A stretch of 6,554 nt of DNA, taken from Candidatus Dormiibacterota bacterium. Lineage in GTDB: Bacteria; Chloroflexota; Dormibacteria; UBA8260. A model generated the notes under the pieces. It saw only the letters and a list, made by a program, of their open reading frames with translations. It was not told where the DNA came from and searched no databases. The position numbers were made by a program, and so were the translations under genes. The DNA lies in NCBI GenBank assembly GCA_955652545.1, contig CATPCA010000152.1, positions 1 to 6,554 of the forward strand. Reading direction: 5' to 3'. Each line of letters opens with the position of its first letter. Position 1 is the first letter of the stretch. Positions 4,815 to 6,554 of this stretch are shown here, in pieces.

Positions 4815-6317
4815 TCAACGGCGCCCGCGTTCGGCCAGCACCGCTTCGACAGCGGCGCGCTCATCCCACGGCACGCTTCCGCTCGCGGTGACGATCGAGC
4901 TCTCGTGGCCCTTGCCGGCGAAGAGGAGCATGTCGCCCGGCCGCGCACTGTTGACCGCGAACGCGATCGCGCCTGACCGATCGGGGATGATGTGCAGACC
5001 CTCGCCTCGCCGGGCTCCAGCGCGCTCCGCACCCGCGGCGATCTGCTCGCAGATGGCGACGCGGTCCTCGCCGCGGGGGTCCTCGTCGGTGACCACGATG
5101 ACGTCGGCCAGGCGCCCGGCAACCTCACCCATCACCGCGCGTTTCTCGACGTCGCGCTCGCCCGCCGAACCGAAGACCACCCAGAGACGCCCATCGGTGG
5201 CCGCGCGCAGCTCGGTGAGCACGTTCTCCAATGACGCGGCGGTGTGCGCATAGTCGATGACCACGCCGAACGGCTGGCCGGCGTCGACGCGCTCCATGCG
5301 GCCGTGCACGCGGGGCAGACCGGTGATGCCGGCGACGGCGGCGTCGAACGGAGCGCCGCTGCTGCACGCGGCGGCGAGCGCGGCCAGCGCGTTGGCCGCG
5401 TTGAAGCGCCCGGCCAGCTGGAGGTTGAGCTGCGCCTCGCCCCAGGGGGTGAGCGCCCGCAGCCGCACGCCCTGCGAGTCGGCGACCACGTTCTCAGCAA
5501 CCAGGTCCGCGGAGCCGCCGGTCGCACTGTAGGTGACCACCGCTGCCACCGGGATCGTCGACAGGCGCGGATAGGCGAAGTCGTCGTCGCGATCGAGAAC
5601 GGCGACGCCGTCACGCCGCTCTGCGACCAGTGTGAGCAACCGTGTCTTGGCTGCCAGGTATCCCTCGCGGTCGCCGTGGACGTCGAGGTGCTCGGACGTG
5701 ATCCGCGTGTACACCGCGAGCCGGTAGGCGACGTCGTCGACGCGGTGCATCTCGAGCGCGTGCGACGACGTCTCGACCACGACGTGAGAGCAACCGTTGT
5801 CGCGCAGCTCGGCCAGCCGGCGCTGCGTCTCGAAGGCCTCCATCGTGGTGAGCCGCGTGGTGTTGGGGACGACCAGTTCCCCGTCGCGGAAGTCGACCGT
5901 CGAGATCAGCCCGGCGCGCAGCCCGGCGGCGCGCCACGCCGCCCAGAGCATCGTTGCCGTTGTCGTCTTGCCGTCGGTGCCGGTGACGCCTGCGATGGTC
6001 ATCGACGCCGACGGATGCTGGTGCCAAGCCGCGGCCAGCGCGCTCAGGGCGACCCGCGAGTTCTCGACAAGGACGACAGGAATGTTGGGCGGCAGTGGCG
6101 GCGACGGCGGGCGCTCGGCAACCACGGCCACCGCTCCCGCGGCGACCGCAGCGGCCGCGTGGCCGTGACCGTCCTCGCGCCGGCCGGGGAGCGCGACGAA
6201 GAGCGTCCCCGGCCCCACCTCGCGCGAGTCTGCCGCGATCCCGCCGATGCCGACACCCGCGAGGCCGTCCGTGGGTGGGAGACCGGCCGCGGCGAGCAGG
6301 TCGGCGAGTGCAATCAC
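4815..6317 (-). CDS. murE: MurE-like UDP-MurNAc-dipeptide--amino acid ligase with EDPR motif
   Basis: A 500-residue Mur ligase. MurE enzymes add the third residue (meso-DAP, or lysine) to UDP-MurNAc-L-Ala-D-Glu with ATP in the cytoplasm. The N-terminal UDP-binding domain (about 1-100) has AADSREVGPGTLFVALPGR. The central ATPase has the P-loop GVTGTDGKTTT (110-120, with D where MurE normally has N or S), ETSSHALEMHR (182-192), SEHLDVHGD (208-216) and YLAAKTRLL, in which K224 is the probable carbamoylated lysine. The C-terminal domain has VHGRMERV (337-344), DYAHTAASLENVL (355-367), FGSAGERD, the substrate motif TDEDPR (410-415) in place of DNPR, and GKGHESS (468-474). All domains and core residues are present, so it should be an active ligase. 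The start is GTG with no Shine-Dalgarno; a TAGACT -10 lies 9 nt upstream. It stands outside any dcw cluster and is divergent from the rhodanese gene. The MurE family is clear; the amino acid added is uncertain, and it may be a second MurE-like enzyme. Confidence 0.87.
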   Translation of the reverse strand: MIALADLLAAAGLPPTDGLAGVGIGGIAADSREVGPGTLFVALPGRREDGHGHAAAAVAAGAVAVVAERPPSPPLPPNIPVVLVENSRVALSALAAAWHQHPSASMTIAGVTGTDGKTTTATMLWAAWRAAGLRAGLISTVDFRDGELVVPNTTRLTTMEAFETQRRLAELRDNGCSHVVVETSSHALEMHRVDDVAYRLAVYTRITSEHLDVHGDREGYLAAKTRLLTLVAERRDGVAVLDRDDDFAYPRLSTIPVAAVVTYSATGGSADLVAENVVADSQGVRLRALTPWGEAQLNLQLAGRFNAANALAALAAACSSGAPFDAAVAGITGLPRVHGRMERVDAGQPFGVVIDYAHTAASLENVLTELRAATDGRLWVVFGSAGERDVEKRAVMGEVAGRLADVIVVTDEDPRGEDRVAICEQIAAGAERAGARRGEGLHIIPDRSGAIAFAVNSARPGDMLLFAGKGHESSIVTASGSVPWDERAAVEAVLAERGRR

Positions 6318-6326
6318 GTCCGGCGC

Positions 6327-6332
6327 AGTCTA
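6327..6332 (-). promoter_or_regulatory. Possible -10 box of the Mur ligase gene
   Basis: TAGACT on the minus strand, 9 nt before the GTG start at 6317. It matches the TANNNT pattern and the box proposed for the GH15 gene. The region 16-18 bp further up gives no convincing -35. It points to a leaderless or very short-leader transcript. Confidence 0.35.
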
Positions 6333-6347
6333 GGCCCGGGTAAAAGA

Positions 6348-6362
6348 CGACTGGAATAGTCG
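6348..6362. promoter_or_regulatory. Perfect 5-bp inverted repeat in the divergent Mur ligase/rhodanese gap
   Basis: CGACT-GGAAT-AGTCG, two perfect 5-bp arms around a 5-bp centre, sits in the 66-bp gap between the divergent Mur ligase and rhodanese genes. It lies upstream of both proposed -10 boxes, where one bound regulator could affect both genes. It is short enough to arise by chance. Confidence 0.22.
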
Positions 6363-6371
6363 GGTATTGGG

Positions 6372-6377
6372 TACCAT
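6372..6377 (+). promoter_or_regulatory. Possible -10 box of the rhodanese gene
   Basis: TACCAT, a TANNNT-type -10, ends 6 nt before the ATG at 6384, again a leaderless spacing. No clear Shine-Dalgarno precedes the ATG. The -35 region (about 6349-6354) is poor. Confidence 0.38.
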
Positions 6378-6383
6378 CGATGC

Positions 6384-6554
6384 ATGCCGAGTTCCCGTGA
6401 CCTGCTCGACGACGCCCGGCGCGTCATCCGCGAGGTGACCCCGCAGCAGGTGGCCGCGGACAGAGGCTCGCGCACGCTCATCGACGTGCGCGAGCGCAAC
6501 GAGTTCGAGGAGGGCTACGTCCCGGGCGCCCTGCACCTCAGCAAGGGCTACATC
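6384..6554 (+). CDS. Rhodanese-like domain protein (3'-truncated)
   Basis: The first 57 residues of a rhodanese/sulfurtransferase-fold protein, cut by the window edge. After a short helical lead with REVTPQQVA (16-24), the typical rhodanese start appears: TLIDVRERNEFEEGYVPGA (31-49), matching the family's LIDVRxxxEYxxGHIPGA, with Y in place of the usual H. The catalytic loop, with the cysteine that would carry the persulfide, lies beyond the window, so activity cannot be judged. The start at 6384 is chosen over an ATG at 6380, whose frame stops after a few codons. The protein could be a stand-alone sulfurtransferase or the N-terminus of a larger enzyme. It is divergent from the Mur ligase gene, and nothing here links the two functions. 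Confidence 0.85.
   Translation, partial: MPSSRDLLDDARRVIREVTPQQVAADRGSRTLIDVRERNEFEEGYVPGALHLSKGYI

Noticed and set aside
5244..6359. 371-codon plus-strand frame opposite the Mur ligase gene
   Set aside because: Arg/Gly/Asp/His-rich shadow of the Mur ligase coding frame, with no domain signal.

Overview
This 6.5 kb window is a gene-dense stretch of very GC-rich bacterial chromosome with strongly G/C-biased third codon positions. It carries five complete protein genes in central positions, a small zinc-ribbon gene, and one partial gene at each edge that runs up to or past the window end. No rRNA, tRNA, mobile element, CRISPR array or phage gene is visible. Frequent GTG starts, probable leaderless transcripts behind TANNNT-type -10 boxes, a secreted coiled-coil peptidoglycan hydrolase and a mycobacterial-type GH15 enzyme fit a high-GC Terrabacteria lineage (Actinomycetota, or a relative such as Dormibacterota or high-GC Chloroflexota). 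The phylum cannot be fixed from this window.

Layout from left to right: (1) a 5'-truncated Nif3-like dinuclear-metal protein (+, to 819). (2) Convergent with it, a GH15 glucoamylase/trehalase-type glycosidase (-, 832-2565). (3) Just upstream of that and on the same strand, a secreted protein with a CwlO/PcsB-like coiled-coil N-terminus and a C-terminal glucosaminidase domain (-, 2597-3820). (4) A 60-residue four-cysteine zinc-ribbon protein with a clear Shine-Dalgarno (-, 3921-4103). (5) Divergent from it, an RsmG-like 16S rRNA m7G methyltransferase (+, 4218-4805). (6) Convergent with that after 9 bp, a MurE-like Mur ligase with a non-canonical substrate motif (-, 4815-6317). (7) Divergent from it, the first 57 codons of a rhodanese-domain protein (+, 6384 to the edge).

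Two products act on peptidoglycan: the Mur ligase adds the third stem residue in the cytoplasm and the secreted glucosaminidase cuts glycan strands outside. The others are housekeeping or carbon-storage functions. The gene order is not a known conserved operon, and most genes seem to have their own promoter. The most interesting points are the hydrolase's domain combination, the GTCACAGCG direct-repeat-like element over its promoter, the EDPR motif of the Mur ligase, and a repeated leaderless promoter layout. I did not find convincing evidence of a wholly new multi-gene system.
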